From assembly GCA_910589055.1 (NCBI GenBank), contig CAJURN010000022.1:1-52536 (forward strand): DNA of 52,536 bases, in the 5' to 3' direction. The translations under genes were made by a program, and so were the position numbers. The notes beneath the pieces are model-generated. The model was not told the DNA's origin. It ran no database searches and was given only the letters and a program-made list of their open reading frames with translations. The stretch is from an uncultured Muribaculaceae bacterium. Lineage in GTDB: Bacteria > Bacteroidota > Bacteroidia > Bacteroidales > Muribaculaceae. This document shows, piece by piece, positions 16,141-25,575 of this stretch (position 1 is its first letter; every line of letters begins with the position of its first letter).

Positions 16141-18798
16141 TTACATGCTCACTTTGCGGACAGTGCCGTCAGAGTAGACAACGACGTTGATTCCGCGCCA
16201 GGGCTTGTCGGAGAAACGGCCCTGAAGGTTGTAGTAGCCCATGATTTCAGCTTCGCCAACCATCACATTTTCCACGCCGCTGAAAGCGGGAGCTTCAAAC
16301 TCGACCTCGCTGCCGTAAGTTGTGTCTGCATCGGTTTTGGCGAAAGCACGGGCGCGATATGTTGCGCCGGCAACGAGTCCGGTCAGGCGCACGTTCATAT
16401 CGGTTCCGGTTGCGGTAACAACGACTGGAGCGTCGCCCGCACGTGAAGTCACTGATGCAGGAGCGCTTACCATCCAATATTCGAAGCCCTGTGAAGTCAC
16501 CTTGTCTGAGCCTGCGAGAGCATAGCCCACGAGATCAACGATTCCGTCGCCGATACGGGGAGTAAAGGTGTAGACAACAGGCTCAAAGTACACATATGCG
16601 TCGGCGGTGATGAAAGTAATCCATTCGCCGTAGTACATGTTGCCGGAATTGCTCTTGTAGTAAGGACGATAGTTATAGTAGGTTGATGCGCTCAGACCAT
16701 TTAGCTTGCCTGCGAGATAGCCATTGTAAGCAGGACAAACCACCGATGATGATGGCATGGTCGACGGTGCGTCGTAACGGCGCCATTCAAAGCCGGTACC
16801 GGTTTCTTCGTCCTGAATATTTGTCGAAGCCGCGATGAGCGCGCAGTTGTTTGAGGTTGCCTCGGCGGGCAGAGTCTCGAAATTAAGGATTCCGGTGCGT
16901 GCGCTCTTTACTGTTCCGGCATATTCCTTTCCGGCACATTTCACAACAAGATTAACCTTGTAATCGGTCTCGGGGTCGAGACCAGTAAGACGGTCTTTCA
17001 GCATTGCGGTGTTTTCCACCTTTTTACCGTTGAGGGTGTACCAGAAACCTTCTATCTTGGCATCTCCCTCTACCCAACGGCCGTTTACGTCTATGGTAGT
17101 AGGCCCGGTTTCAAGCACCACAAGTCCGGGATTGAGGAGTTCCGTCTCATAATTTGCATACTCTGAACCGTAGCCATATTGTTCATTTACCTTATATAGG
17201 ACGCCAAGACGGTAAACTCCCGGAGCAAGATTTTTAATCTGAAGTTTATTACCCGAGATTTGATATCTTGTGTCGGTGTACGCAACGCTCATCACCAGTT
17301 CGGAATAGGCCTTGAAATCACCTAAATCAAAAGCAAAGGACAATGAAGTCTGAGTCTTGCCTGTAAGTTCAACACCGATTGCCTTTGTGTCGAATATATA
17401 TCTGGCCGGAACAATTGTGCCGTCCGCCGTACGGGCTTTCACATCAAGTGTATACGTTTTTTGGGGAAGGAGATTGCCCACCTTGAAGTTTCCTGAAGCG
17501 TCAGGTGTTACATCCGCCACAACATTTCCAAGGTCATAATACGAGCCCTCATATAAGGTCGCTTTGTCTAATGCAAGACCTTGCGGCAATACAAGTTTTC
17601 CTGAAATTGAAGCGGTATTGACAACTTCATCAGTCAACTGAATCGTAGAATAGGTATTTGCATGTATTTCACGATATTTTTGCACCGACTCCTGATTAGT
17701 GTATACGATTGTCTCATCGTCAAGATACCTCAATGCCTCGCTTATGTTTGCAGTAGATGAATCAATAATCGTCTTCAGATTCTTTGCGCTGTAAAAAACA
17801 AGAGGATTTACTTGACGTACAGTTTCAGGGATGACGTAAGTAGTGGCTGCGGAACCACCGGGGTAGCCCTGAAGGTATGTCTTATCCTTGCTATATAACA
17901 CGCCACCTTCAGCAGTGAAGTTCTGATTTGCAGCGTCGGCTTTGATAGATTTCAAAGTCGGTGCCGTGAAGGCACATGGCGATACGGTTGTGACACTTGC
18001 GGGGAGAGTGTATTCTCCTGATGCGATATTGGGAACAAATATAAGGCCATATGTCGAGTTTGTCGTGGAATAAAGACTGCCTTCGTGAGCGGTAAGATAA
18101 CTGTTGTTTTCATCAACCTTGATTTCTTTCAGATTGACAGGTGCAAGGAAAGCGTAGTCATCGACTTTTCTAATATCAGACTGAACGGTAATTAACGTTT
18201 CGGGAGAAGCCGGAGGAAATGAAATCAGGGAATGTTCACTATAATCAAAGGCAAGATAACCATGATTACAGCTATAATTCTGTGCCGTATTATTTTCAAC
18301 AACAAATTCCTTAAGCGCATCACACTTCTGAAAAGACTTGCCGGTAAGATGAAAAACAGTAACCGCAACAGGCGAACTCAGAGTAACTGTCTCAAGATTC
18401 GTGCAGTTCCAGAAGGAACATCCAGTACTCGAGATAGGGGCTTGAATATTAACGGTCCTTATTTCATCGTAGTCTGAAAAGAGACGTTCATTAATAAACT
18501 GAACATCGGTAGTCTTGGATGCTCCGTATTTATCTTTATATGATACTTTTGTTGGAATATCTACATTACTGCTAATAGATTTGACTTCAGTTATTGCAGC
18601 CCAGGTAGATGTCTTTTTTGTACTGGAATAGTAAACGGAAGTAACTTTATAGGAAAAATTAGCATCCGAAGTGGTGTAATACGTTGTTTCGTCAGCGGCG
18701 ACAAGCATAGGAGCGCATATCGACGCTGCACATAAAGCGACAATAAATCTTCTGGATTTCAGAGATTTAGTAAATTTTAAAGGAGTAAAATTTATCAT
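16141..18798 (-). CDS. BspA-like leucine-rich repeat surface protein
   Basis: An 885-aa exported protein. Residues 1-35 are a signal peptide (SRRFIVALCAASICAPMLVA). From about 80 to 370 lie BspA-type LRR_5 repeats (for example FWNCTNLETVTL, FLAPVNLKEIKVD, and FTAPTLKSIKAD). A carboxypeptidase-regulatory-like beta module follows (about 395-470), then repeated FN3-like modules with the typical ends GLSASTYYNYRPYY and GLVAGATYRARAFAKT. The last 40 residues (IMGYYNLQGRF and VYSDGTVRKVSM) match the short C-terminal motif common on secreted Bacteroidales proteins. Family members bind host or bacterial ligands; the target here is unknown. Single gene between two terminators/promoters. Confidence 0.88.
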   Translation of the reverse strand: MINFTPLKFTKSLKSRRFIVALCAASICAPMLVAADETTYYTTSDANFSYKVTSVYYSSTKKTSTWAAITEVKSISSNVDIPTKVSYKDKYGASKTTDVQFINERLFSDYDEIRTVNIQAPISSTGCSFWNCTNLETVTLSSPVAVTVFHLTGKSFQKCDALKEFVVENNTAQNYSCNHGYLAFDYSEHSLISFPPASPETLITVQSDIRKVDDYAFLAPVNLKEIKVDENNSYLTAHEGSLYSTTNSTYGLIFVPNIASGEYTLPASVTTVSPCAFTAPTLKSIKADAANQNFTAEGGVLYSKDKTYLQGYPGGSAATTYVIPETVRQVNPLVFYSAKNLKTIIDSSTANISEALRYLDDETIVYTNQESVQKYREIHANTYSTIQLTDEVVNTASISGKLVLPQGLALDKATLYEGSYYDLGNVVADVTPDASGNFKVGNLLPQKTYTLDVKARTADGTIVPARYIFDTKAIGVELTGKTQTSLSFAFDLGDFKAYSELVMSVAYTDTRYQISGNKLQIKNLAPGVYRLGVLYKVNEQYGYGSEYANYETELLNPGLVVLETGPTTIDVNGRWVEGDAKIEGFWYTLNGKKVENTAMLKDRLTGLDPETDYKVNLVVKCAGKEYAGTVKSARTGILNFETLPAEATSNNCALIAASTNIQDEETGTGFEWRRYDAPSTMPSSSVVCPAYNGYLAGKLNGLSASTYYNYRPYYKSNSGNMYYGEWITFITADAYVYFEPVVYTFTPRIGDGIVDLVGYALAGSDKVTSQGFEYWMVSAPASVTSRAGDAPVVVTATGTDMNVRLTGLVAGATYRARAFAKTDADTTYGSEVEFEAPAFSGVENVMVGEAEIMGYYNLQGRFSDKPWRGINVVVYSDGTVRKVSM

Positions 18799-18827
18799 AG
18801 TTTTTCCATGTAAGAGGTTGATTGTCG

Positions 18828-18835
18828 CAAATTTA
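18828..18835 (-). promoter_or_regulatory. -7 box for the BspA-like gene
   Basis: TAAATTTG on the minus strand, 29 bp before the ATG at 18798. GTTG/CTTG-like -33 candidates lie at 18854-18860, next to the 10-bp palindrome TGTTGCAACA (18846-18855). Confidence 0.55.
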
Positions 18836-18876
18836 GCACAAAAAATGTTGCAACAACAAGGAACATGGAAAATATT

Positions 18877-19467
18877 TCAGTTTTCGTCGAGTAATTCGAC
18901 AATACGGGGAAGTATCGGGGTGAGGCCGTCGTTTATGATTACGCTCCGGACGGGGCGACGAGCCGCCTCCGAAGGGATAAAGCGCTGCGACTCAATGCGG
19001 GCGAGCACTTGCTCGCGTGAAAGTCCGTTTCGTGCCATCACGCGATCCACGCGCACGGCTTCCGGCGCCGTAACCTCCCACTCGGCATCGACAATCTCAT
19101 TGAGTCCGCTCTGATACAGAATTGCCGTCTCCACAAACATCGGCAAGCACGGTGTCATAGCCTTATGCAGCTCCACCCGCGCCAACAACTCGGCCCTGAC
19201 GGCAGAATGTACAATGGCGTTGAGACGTTCCAGCTTGTACGAATCCGAAAATACCACGGAAGAAATCACATCCCTGCGCACAATCCCGTCCTGCACGGCT
19301 CCGGCATGTATTTCCTCGCACAGGCGGCGATGAATCCCCGTATCGGAATCCATTATTTTTTTCGCTTCCGAATCGCAGTCAAACACCTCATAGCCCATGC
19401 AGCGTAGAACCCGGCTGACAACCGATTTCCCGGAGCCGATACCGCCGGAAATACATATCAGTTTCAT
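18877..19467 (-). CDS. coaE: Dephospho-CoA kinase
   Basis: Last step of coenzyme A synthesis: ATP-dependent phosphorylation of dephospho-CoA. The 196-aa P-loop protein has the Walker A ICISGGIGSGKSVVSR at its N-terminus, the YEVFDCDSEAKKI substrate segment, and MFVETAILYQSGL, followed by the conserved R-rich lid (VDRVMARNGLSREQVLARI). It lies 12 bp after the YbbR-like gene as the last member of nusB-yajC-ybbR-coaE. Confidence 0.95.
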   Translation of the reverse strand: MKLICISGGIGSGKSVVSRVLRCMGYEVFDCDSEAKKIMDSDTGIHRRLCEEIHAGAVQDGIVRRDVISSVVFSDSYKLERLNAIVHSAVRAELLARVELHKAMTPCLPMFVETAILYQSGLNEIVDAEWEVTAPEAVRVDRVMARNGLSREQVLARIESQRFIPSEAARRPVRSVIINDGLTPILPRIVELLDEN

Positions 19468-19479
19468 TTCAACAATGAT

Positions 19480-20457
19480 TTATTTCTGGATGATATACTC
19501 GGCACTGTCAGCCGAAAGATGAACATTCTGGAGCGATTCGGGCACGTCGATAAGGCGCAGACGCATATTCCGTGTGGGCGCATTGCGGTTGATGCGGCGA
19601 TAATCGGCGAGCACGCGGAACTGCGGATGACTGTCGGCATATGCGCTCATGGGCACCATATAGAACACCTCGATCTGCGACGGGAATGTAATCAGGCGCA
19701 CACCGTCAGGAACGTTGACAGGCTCGATGACGACTTTTCGCGACTTCATGATAAGCGGCTCCACGGTGAACGTCACATCCACACTGTCGGGAATCAGACG
19801 CGAGCCGTTAGGAGCAATCAGCCTTACTTTCTCGGTGGTGGTCTTGTCAAGGCTGGTTATTCTGATAGGCTCAGTCGCCACTGATTCGAGATTGGACGGG
19901 ATGCGGCGGTTTGAGGCAAGGAACATCCTCACGGTGTCGCACGACAACTTGGGACGACCGACCAAAGCAGCCTGCGGTCCGGCAGTCACCTTATAATCCA
20001 CCACAATAGGCATGACGTAGCCCGGATGGGTCGTGAACGGCAGATTGAGAGAGTCGGGATAAACAAGCGACACCTGCGAACCTCCCGAGGCCGAGCGGGC
20101 GAGCGACTTCAAGTCGGCATTGGTGAGGAAGAGGTTCGAGCCGTTGCGGTACTGGCGGAAGTCGACATCCACCGTAGGCACGTCGCCCCACGAGAGTTTG
20201 AGCAACTGGGTTCCGCGGGCGGTAAGGCTGACGCTCAGGTTTTCGGGTCCGGGCGATATGAGAGTGACCGAATCAGGCACATGGGTAATCCTCAGGGGCA
20301 TACGCACGTCGGCCTGCACATCATCGTTGAGCGACATCACCGACCAGAGTATGGCCGAAATCACCACAAACAGCAGGAACATCAGGGCATCCTTACCTCG
20401 ACGCGTGCGGACGACCCTGCGCAAATATTCTGTCAGGCGCCTGAAATCAATTTTCAT
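19480..20457 (-). CDS. YbbR-like domain protein, membrane-anchored
   Basis: A 325-aa protein with one N-terminal membrane helix (ALMFLLFVVISAILWSVMS, about residues 24-42) after a basic cytoplasmic tail, then an extracytoplasmic part with YbbR-like beta repeats (VSLTARGTQLLKL; VEPVNVPDGVRLITFPSQI). In Firmicutes YbbR/CdaR regulates the diadenylate cyclase CdaA; no cyclase gene is in this window. In Bacteroidetes a YbbR-like gene next to coaE and yajC is common, but its role is not settled. Confidence 0.85.
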   Translation of the reverse strand: MKIDFRRLTEYLRRVVRTRRGKDALMFLLFVVISAILWSVMSLNDDVQADVRMPLRITHVPDSVTLISPGPENLSVSLTARGTQLLKLSWGDVPTVDVDFRQYRNGSNLFLTNADLKSLARSASGGSQVSLVYPDSLNLPFTTHPGYVMPIVVDYKVTAGPQAALVGRPKLSCDTVRMFLASNRRIPSNLESVATEPIRITSLDKTTTEKVRLIAPNGSRLIPDSVDVTFTVEPLIMKSRKVVIEPVNVPDGVRLITFPSQIEVFYMVPMSAYADSHPQFRVLADYRRINRNAPTRNMRLRLIDVPESLQNVHLSADSAEYIIQK

Positions 20458-20484
20458 ATTACCGGAGAGTTCAATAGGGTGTTC

Positions 20485-20501
20485 AGAGGGTGTTTAATAA
20501 T
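20485..20501 (+). repeat. 17-mer intergenic repeat, copy 1
   Basis: AGAGGGTGTTTAATAAT, in the 108-bp yajC-ybbR gap. It differs at one position from the copy at 30930-30946. Its AGGGTGT can also pair with ACACCCT near 20515, giving a weak hairpin downstream of yajC. Confidence 0.5.
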
Positions 20502-20565
20502 GCGTGCAAGCGGGACACCCTTTTCAGGAGGGAATCCCGCTGCATGATATGGGGAGATACGAGAT

Positions 20566-20880
20566 TTATTTCTGCTCGCCCTGGTTAGCCTGGTTGGCTT
20601 CTTCGGCAGAGGGATAAACGCTGCCTTTGTCAACGCGGATACGCACGCCGTCGGCAATCTCGATTACGAAGGATGTATCCTTTACGTCGCGGATGGTTCC
20701 GTAGATGCCACCGGCTGTAACAACCTTGTCGCCACGGTCAAGTCCTGCACGGAATTTCTGTATTTCTTTCTGACGCTTCTGCTGGGGACGAATCATGAAG
20801 AAATAGAAGATGGCGAAAAGAGCCACGATCATGATGATTGAGCCAAGGCTTCCGCCGGCTCCTGCTTGAAGGAGAATCAT
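20566..20880 (-). CDS. yajC: Preprotein translocase accessory subunit YajC
   Basis: Small inner-membrane partner of SecDF that helps Sec export. The 104-aa protein has a single N-terminal helix (IIMIVALFAIFYFFMIRPQQ) and the signature IRPQQKRQKEIQKFRAGLDRGDKVVTAGGIYGTI. It follows nusB by 43 bp, as in other Bacteroidales. Confidence 0.95.
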   Translation of the reverse strand: MILLQAGAGGSLGSIIMIVALFAIFYFFMIRPQQKRQKEIQKFRAGLDRGDKVVTAGGIYGTIRDVKDTSFVIEIADGVRIRVDKGSVYPSAEEANQANQGEQK

Positions 20881-20923
20881 TGTATTTGTATTAAAGGGTT
20901 ATAAAATTCAAAAAATGTGTTGT

Positions 20924-22384
20924 TTATGCCTTTGCTCCGGGCAGCGGCTTCGTAAGAAGACCTTCCTCGGAGAGGGCGTTGATTACGGAGTAAAGTACGC
21001 CGTTGATAAACTGTCCGCTGCGACGGGTGCTGTAATCGTTGGCGATTTCGATGTATTCGTTCAGCGTCACGGCCACGGGAATCTGCGGGAATCCGAGCAG
21101 CTCGGCTATGGCGGCCATCATAATTACGATGTCCATGAAGGCAAGACGGTCGGTGTCCCATTGACTGGTGTCGATGAAGCGGTCAATGTATGAGCGGTAC
21201 ATCTCGCGGTTCTGCACCACCATCTCGAAAATCTCGGCGCCGAAAGTGGCATCGTCGTCATCCATGAATTTGGGCAGGAAGGGCACTGTCTGACCGTCGG
21301 CTACGGAAGCGCGTTTGATGGTCTTGAGCGCGAAAGTACCCATAATCTGGAGGTCGTCGTTCCAATACACGGAGTTGGTCTCGAGAGCTTCGGCAAGTTC
21401 ATCGGAAGGAATCACGATCTGACGCATCACATCGCGCCAGAACTTGCAGTCGTTGGCATAGTCGACGCGACGGTCTTCCATATAGTTGCGGTACAGCTCC
21501 GACTCGATGATGCGGTCCATGAGTCCACCGAGAAGCACATCGGCATCGCGCCATTCGGCAGGGTCAGCCGAGGGAAATTCCGAGAAGTACGCCATGAATT
21601 CCTCATCTTCGGCAAGACGTTTCACAAACATGTTGTCGATGAAATGAGTGTCGGGATTGAGGTCTTCCGCAGTGGGGAGATATTTGTGCTTGGCATTGTC
21701 GAGACGGCGGGCCTGAAGCTCGGTCAGACGCACCGGAAGCACCAGCAGCGCGTGATAAAGCTCGTAAGCCTTGTCGAGCGAGTCGCCGAGCGCCTTGCGG
21801 GCGTTGAGATATGTGCTGCGGCTCATCTCGAATGAAGACAGGGTGGCTGCGAGCATATCGAAGGCCATTTCAAAACCTGTATGGCTGTAAGAAAGGTCCT
21901 CGCGGAAAATCTTCTCGACCTTGGGATTCTTGAGCACCACGGTCTTGAAGATGATGTTCCAGAAATTCACATCGTCAAGAAGCTCGGGATTCTTGTTCTT
22001 GCGATAATCGGCAAGCGCCGAGGAGGCCTTGATGGCATCGGAAAGTTCCTGAACCACACTGTCGAGACGCGTGAGCGAATCACGGTTCTGGTTCATGAGC
22101 GACTTCACGGTGGGATGGTCGAAAATAGCGCGTCCGATTTTGTTGGACTTCACACGGTTGTCGACAACAGGAGTCACACCGCCTGCGACGCCTCGCTGGA
22201 GCGACACGCCGGAGAGTTTCATCAAAAGGAAAAGCAAATTCAGATAAACCGAATATGCATACCGCCGGTCTTTAGAGTCATTGATAGGATCCGGAGCGGA
22301 TTCAAGTTTAAAATCATTACGGGAAAGCAGATACGAGTATAGAATCTGAATTGTCTTGATTCTGATTAAACTTCGGTTTATCAT
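20924..22384 (-). CDS. nusB: Transcription antitermination factor NusB, long form
   Basis: NusB with NusE (S10) binds boxA RNA and supports antitermination at rRNA operons. At 486 aa this is far longer than E. coli NusB (about 140) and, from memory, than Bacteroides NusB (about 310). The conserved NusB core is at the C-terminus (residues about 375-475: AFMDIVIMMAAIAELL, then PVAVTLNEYIEIANDYSTRRSGQFINGVL). The N-terminal MINRSLIRIKTIQILYSYL is typical of the Bacteroidetes form. Residues about 40-195 appear to be a second copy of the region at about 201-355, so an internal duplication is suspected. First gene of the operon, with its promoter 31 bp upstream. Confidence 0.92.
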   Translation of the reverse strand: MINRSLIRIKTIQILYSYLLSRNDFKLESAPDPINDSKDRRYAYSVYLNLLFLLMKLSGVSLQRGVAGGVTPVVDNRVKSNKIGRAIFDHPTVKSLMNQNRDSLTRLDSVVQELSDAIKASSALADYRKNKNPELLDDVNFWNIIFKTVVLKNPKVEKIFREDLSYSHTGFEMAFDMLAATLSSFEMSRSTYLNARKALGDSLDKAYELYHALLVLPVRLTELQARRLDNAKHKYLPTAEDLNPDTHFIDNMFVKRLAEDEEFMAYFSEFPSADPAEWRDADVLLGGLMDRIIESELYRNYMEDRRVDYANDCKFWRDVMRQIVIPSDELAEALETNSVYWNDDLQIMGTFALKTIKRASVADGQTVPFLPKFMDDDDATFGAEIFEMVVQNREMYRSYIDRFIDTSQWDTDRLAFMDIVIMMAAIAELLGFPQIPVAVTLNEYIEIANDYSTRRSGQFINGVLYSVINALSEEGLLTKPLPGAKA

Positions 22385-22415
22385 AAATAAATGTTCTAAT
22401 TTTGTCTTTGCGGTG

Positions 22416-22447
22416 CAAAAGTACTAAAATTCTCTGTTGCGAGCAAG
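22416..22447 (-). promoter_or_regulatory. Promoter of nusB operon
   Basis: Minus strand: TACTTTTG (22423-22416) as the -7 box and CTTG (22447-22444) as the -33 element, spacer 20 bp. It gives a leader of about 25-30 nt. Confidence 0.6.
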
Positions 22448-22466
22448 CGGTAGGCGAGATTAAGTT

Positions 22467-23495
22467 TTACTTTTCATCCTTGAGGGGATTCCAGCCTTGT
22501 GCGCGGAGGGGTATCTCGGCACCGTCGCGGGTAATCATCGCGCAACCGAGATCTTCCTTGGTTACGTAGCCGATAACCTTGACGCCTTCGATTTTCTTGA
22601 TACGCTCATGGTCGGCCAAAGGCACGGTAAAGAGCAGTTCATAGTCCTCGCCGCCGTTGAGTGCGGCAGTCACGAGGTTCATGTTCAGCTCTTCGGCCAT
22701 GATTGCGGTCTGATAGTCGATGGGAATACGGTCCTCGTAGATGCGGCAGCCGGTGTGGCTCTGCTTGCAGATGTGGATGAGTTCGGACGAAAGTCCGTCG
22801 CTCACGTCCATCATCGCCGTGGGCTTGATGCCTTCACGGGCCAGGGCAGCCACAATGTCGCGGCGGGCCTCAGGCTTGAGCTGGCGTTCGATGATGTACT
22901 CCTTGCCGCCGAAATCGGGCTGGAAGTCCTTCTGTCCGGCTGACGCCACTTTCTCACGCTCGAGAAGCTGAAGCCCCATGTATGCCGCGCCGAGGTCGCC
23001 GCTGACACAGATAAGGTCGGTGTCGCGCGCCCCGTCGCGATATACTATGCGGTCTTTCTCGCCTTCGCCGATGCAGGTGATTGAAATCACCAGTCCCTGA
23101 TGCGACGAGCAAGTGTCGCCTCCGACGATATCAACTCCGTAGACCTCGCAGGCACGACGGATTCCGGCATATAGCGCCTCGATGTGTTCCACGGTGAAGC
23201 GGCGCGATATTCCGAGCGACACAGTAATCTGCTTCGGAGTGCCGTTCATGGCGTACACGTCGGAAAAGTTCACCACTGCGGCCTTGTAGCCAAGATGCTG
23301 CAAGGGCACATACGTGAGGTCGAAATGGACGTTCTCAAGCAGCAGGTCGGTAGTTACAAGTACTTCCTTGTCCTTGTACTCAAGCACGGCCGCGTCGTCG
23401 CCAACTGACTTTTTCGTGGATTCATTGACGGCCTCGAGTTTATCGGTGAGCCGGTCAATCAGACCGAACTCACCCAGGGATGATATCTCTGTCAT
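22467..23495 (-). CDS. thiL: Thiamine-monophosphate kinase
   Basis: Phosphorylates thiamine monophosphate to thiamine diphosphate. The 342-aa AIR synthase-like protein begins ISSLGEFGLIDRL and carries DDAAVLEYKDKEVLVTTDLL (metal/ATP site), HLGYKAAVVNFSDVYAMNGTP, VGGDTCSS and MDVSDGLSSELIHICK. It starts 8 bp after punA, last gene of the sppA run. No TPP riboswitch was seen upstream. Confidence 0.95.
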   Translation of the reverse strand: MTEISSLGEFGLIDRLTDKLEAVNESTKKSVGDDAAVLEYKDKEVLVTTDLLLENVHFDLTYVPLQHLGYKAAVVNFSDVYAMNGTPKQITVSLGISRRFTVEHIEALYAGIRRACEVYGVDIVGGDTCSSHQGLVISITCIGEGEKDRIVYRDGARDTDLICVSGDLGAAYMGLQLLEREKVASAGQKDFQPDFGGKEYIIERQLKPEARRDIVAALAREGIKPTAMMDVSDGLSSELIHICKQSHTGCRIYEDRIPIDYQTAIMAEELNMNLVTAALNGGEDYELLFTVPLADHERIKKIEGVKVIGYVTKEDLGCAMITRDGAEIPLRAQGWNPLKDEK

Positions 23496-23503
23496 AAAAA
23501 CTC

Positions 23504-24316
23504 TCAGCTACGTGCCACCATTTCGGTCATGAGAGCCTCAACAGTAGGCTGAGCCTTGATTGCGGCTTTCTGCACTTCCTCATGGGTGGGCACTTCCTTG
23601 ATGTCCTTGCCACCGAGGTCGGTGATTACGGAAATACCGAACACTTCCATTCCGGCATGTTTTGCAACGATTACCTCAGGAACGGTCGACATGCCTACGG
23701 CATCGCCACCGATGATGCGGAAGTATTCGTATTCGGCGGGAGTCTCGAATGTAGGACCGGTTGTGCCTACATATACGCCGTGCATGAGACGCATGCCTTT
23801 TTCAGCGGCAATCTTGTCGGCGATTTCAACAAGGCGGAGGTCATAAGGCTCGGTCATGGCGGGGAAACGCGGGCCGAGTTCCTCGTAGTTCTTGCCACGG
23901 AGAGGATTTTCAGGGAAGAGGTTGATGTGGTCGGTGATAACCATAACGTCGCCAACCTGGAATTCCTTGTTCATGCCGCCGGCTGCGTTGGAAACGAAGA
24001 GAGTCTCCACGCCGAGAGCCTTCATCACGCGCACGGGGAAGGTTACGGTTTTCATGTCATATCCTTCGTAGTAGTGGAAACGACCCTGCATAGCCATCAC
24101 ACGCTTGCCACCCATCGAACCGAAGATGAGGTTGCCGCTGTGGCCCTGTACGGTGGAAACGGGGAAGTTGGGGATTTCGGAGTAAGGGATGAAAACCTTG
24201 TCTTCGATGTAGTCAACGAGGTTGCCGAGTCCGGTACCGAGAATAATTGCCAGTTTAGGCATGTCGCTCACCTTGGAGCGGAGAAAATCTGCTGTCTGAT
24301 TAATTTTGTCGAGCAT
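23504..24316 (-). CDS. punA: Purine-nucleoside phosphorylase
   Basis: Splits purine nucleosides with phosphate to base + ribose-1-phosphate for salvage. The 270-aa trimeric-type PNP shows AIILGTGLGNLVDYIE, VQGHSGNLIFG (phosphate site), MQGRFHYYEGYD, FVSNAAGGMN (base/ribose site) and GDAVGMSTVPEVIVAKH. The class I trimeric inosine/guanosine type is favoured by length and motifs. A short hairpin (24349-24366) lies in the 79-bp gap to lpxK. Confidence 0.95.
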   Translation of the reverse strand: MLDKINQTADFLRSKVSDMPKLAIILGTGLGNLVDYIEDKVFIPYSEIPNFPVSTVQGHSGNLIFGSMGGKRVMAMQGRFHYYEGYDMKTVTFPVRVMKALGVETLFVSNAAGGMNKEFQVGDVMVITDHINLFPENPLRGKNYEELGPRFPAMTEPYDLRLVEIADKIAAEKGMRLMHGVYVGTTGPTFETPAEYEYFRIIGGDAVGMSTVPEVIVAKHAGMEVFGISVITDLGGKDIKEVPTHEEVQKAAIKAQPTVEALMTEMVARS

Positions 24317-24395
24317 AGTAGTGTTTTTTTAATTCGTCAGTTATAACGCTCCGGGCATCGCCGGAGTTTAAAAGTCATTCATGATATCGCCTGCG

Positions 24396-25475
24396 CTACT
24401 TTATGAGCTTGCGCAGAGTCTTGTCAAGTCCGGGACGCTGTTCTGAACCTGTGAATTCAACTTCCACGGGCAGGTAGAAGATTGAGCTCTTGAGTTCGTG
24501 TGGGAAATAAGGATTGGTGGCAAGACGAACCGCATCCTTTTCAGTGGTTACGATAATGCGCCGACGCCCTTTCAGATGATTGAAGCGATCGACAAGATGG
24601 TCGATGTCCTTGCGAGTGTAGTTGTGATGGTCGGGATAAACGTCCACCTTAACCACGGCGTCGAAGCTCTTGAGATAGCGCACGAAAGGTCGAGGATTGC
24701 CAATTCCGGCCACTGCAAGCACCGTGTCGGCATCGGTCATCCAGTCGAGATAGGGCATCGAAGTGGCGACGTCAGGGAATACGGGCGTGAGGTTGCCATA
24801 AGCAAGTTTGGAGAAGAAGAGGTGCTGGTAGGGGTAAAGGTTGTAATCCTTGATAACCACACGATAGTCGAGGGGATTCATCGCATCGGGGCATTTCGAC
24901 ACAATCACCACGTCGGCACGGTCGAGTCCGCGGCGCGATTCACGCAGGCGGCCATATGGCAGGAGCTTGTCGCGGTAGATGGGACGGTTGTATTCCGACA
25001 CGACAATCGACACCTTGGGCTTGACATAGCGGTGCTGGAAAGCATCGTCAAGTATCACAAGGCTTATCGCGGGGTCGATTTCGAGCAGACGGCGTATTCC
25101 GGCCACACGATCCTCGCACACGGCCACAACGACCTCGCCACGGAATTTGCGCCATATCTGATATGCCTCGTCGCCGATATCGCGCGGCGTGGAATGAGGT
25201 CCGGCAAGCACAAATCCTTTTGTCGCGCGCTTGTAGCCACGGCTCAGGACGGCAACCTTATGGCTGTGACGGAACGATGATGCAATGAACTCGACATGAG
25301 GAGTCTTGCCAGTTCCTCCGGCGGCGAGGTTACCCACAACCACCACGGGCACATCAAATTCAATCTGTTTCAGGATTCCCCAGTCGAAGAATTTGTTCCG
25401 CACGAAAGTCGCCATGCCGTATAACTTGGAACACGGCAGGAGCACACATGTGGATACAAAATTCTTAAATTTCAT
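24396..25475 (-). CDS. lpxK: Tetraacyldisaccharide 4'-kinase
   Basis: Adds the 4'-phosphate to the lipid A precursor at the inner face of the inner membrane. The 359-aa protein has a hydrophobic N-terminus and the Walker A-type motif VVVGNLAAGGTGKTPHVEF, followed by VAVLSRGYKR and the VILDDAFQHRYV loop. It shows that the organism makes lipid A. Located between sppA and punA. Confidence 0.95.
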   Translation of the reverse strand: MKFKNFVSTCVLLPCSKLYGMATFVRNKFFDWGILKQIEFDVPVVVVGNLAAGGTGKTPHVEFIASSFRHSHKVAVLSRGYKRATKGFVLAGPHSTPRDIGDEAYQIWRKFRGEVVVAVCEDRVAGIRRLLEIDPAISLVILDDAFQHRYVKPKVSIVVSEYNRPIYRDKLLPYGRLRESRRGLDRADVVIVSKCPDAMNPLDYRVVIKDYNLYPYQHLFFSKLAYGNLTPVFPDVATSMPYLDWMTDADTVLAVAGIGNPRPFVRYLKSFDAVVKVDVYPDHHNYTRKDIDHLVDRFNHLKGRRRIIVTTEKDAVRLATNPYFPHELKSSIFYLPVEVEFTGSEQRPGLDKTLRKLIK

Positions 25476-25575
25476 TATTCAGACCGGGAAAGGATATGCA
25501 GCCACCCGAGACGGGTAATTCTGCAATTGTAAAAAACGCGGATTCCGGAAACGGAGGGAAGGGAGAGCGGAAGAA

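Noticed and set aside
22397..22404. TAATTTTG on the plus strand upstream of thiL/nusB
   Set aside because: Matches the -7 consensus but no plus-strand gene follows; the minus-strand promoter of nusB explains this gap.
24349..24366. CTCCGG/CCGGAG hairpin between lpxK and punA
   Set aside because: No U-tract follows on the minus strand; 6-bp stems of this kind are expected by chance at this GC content.
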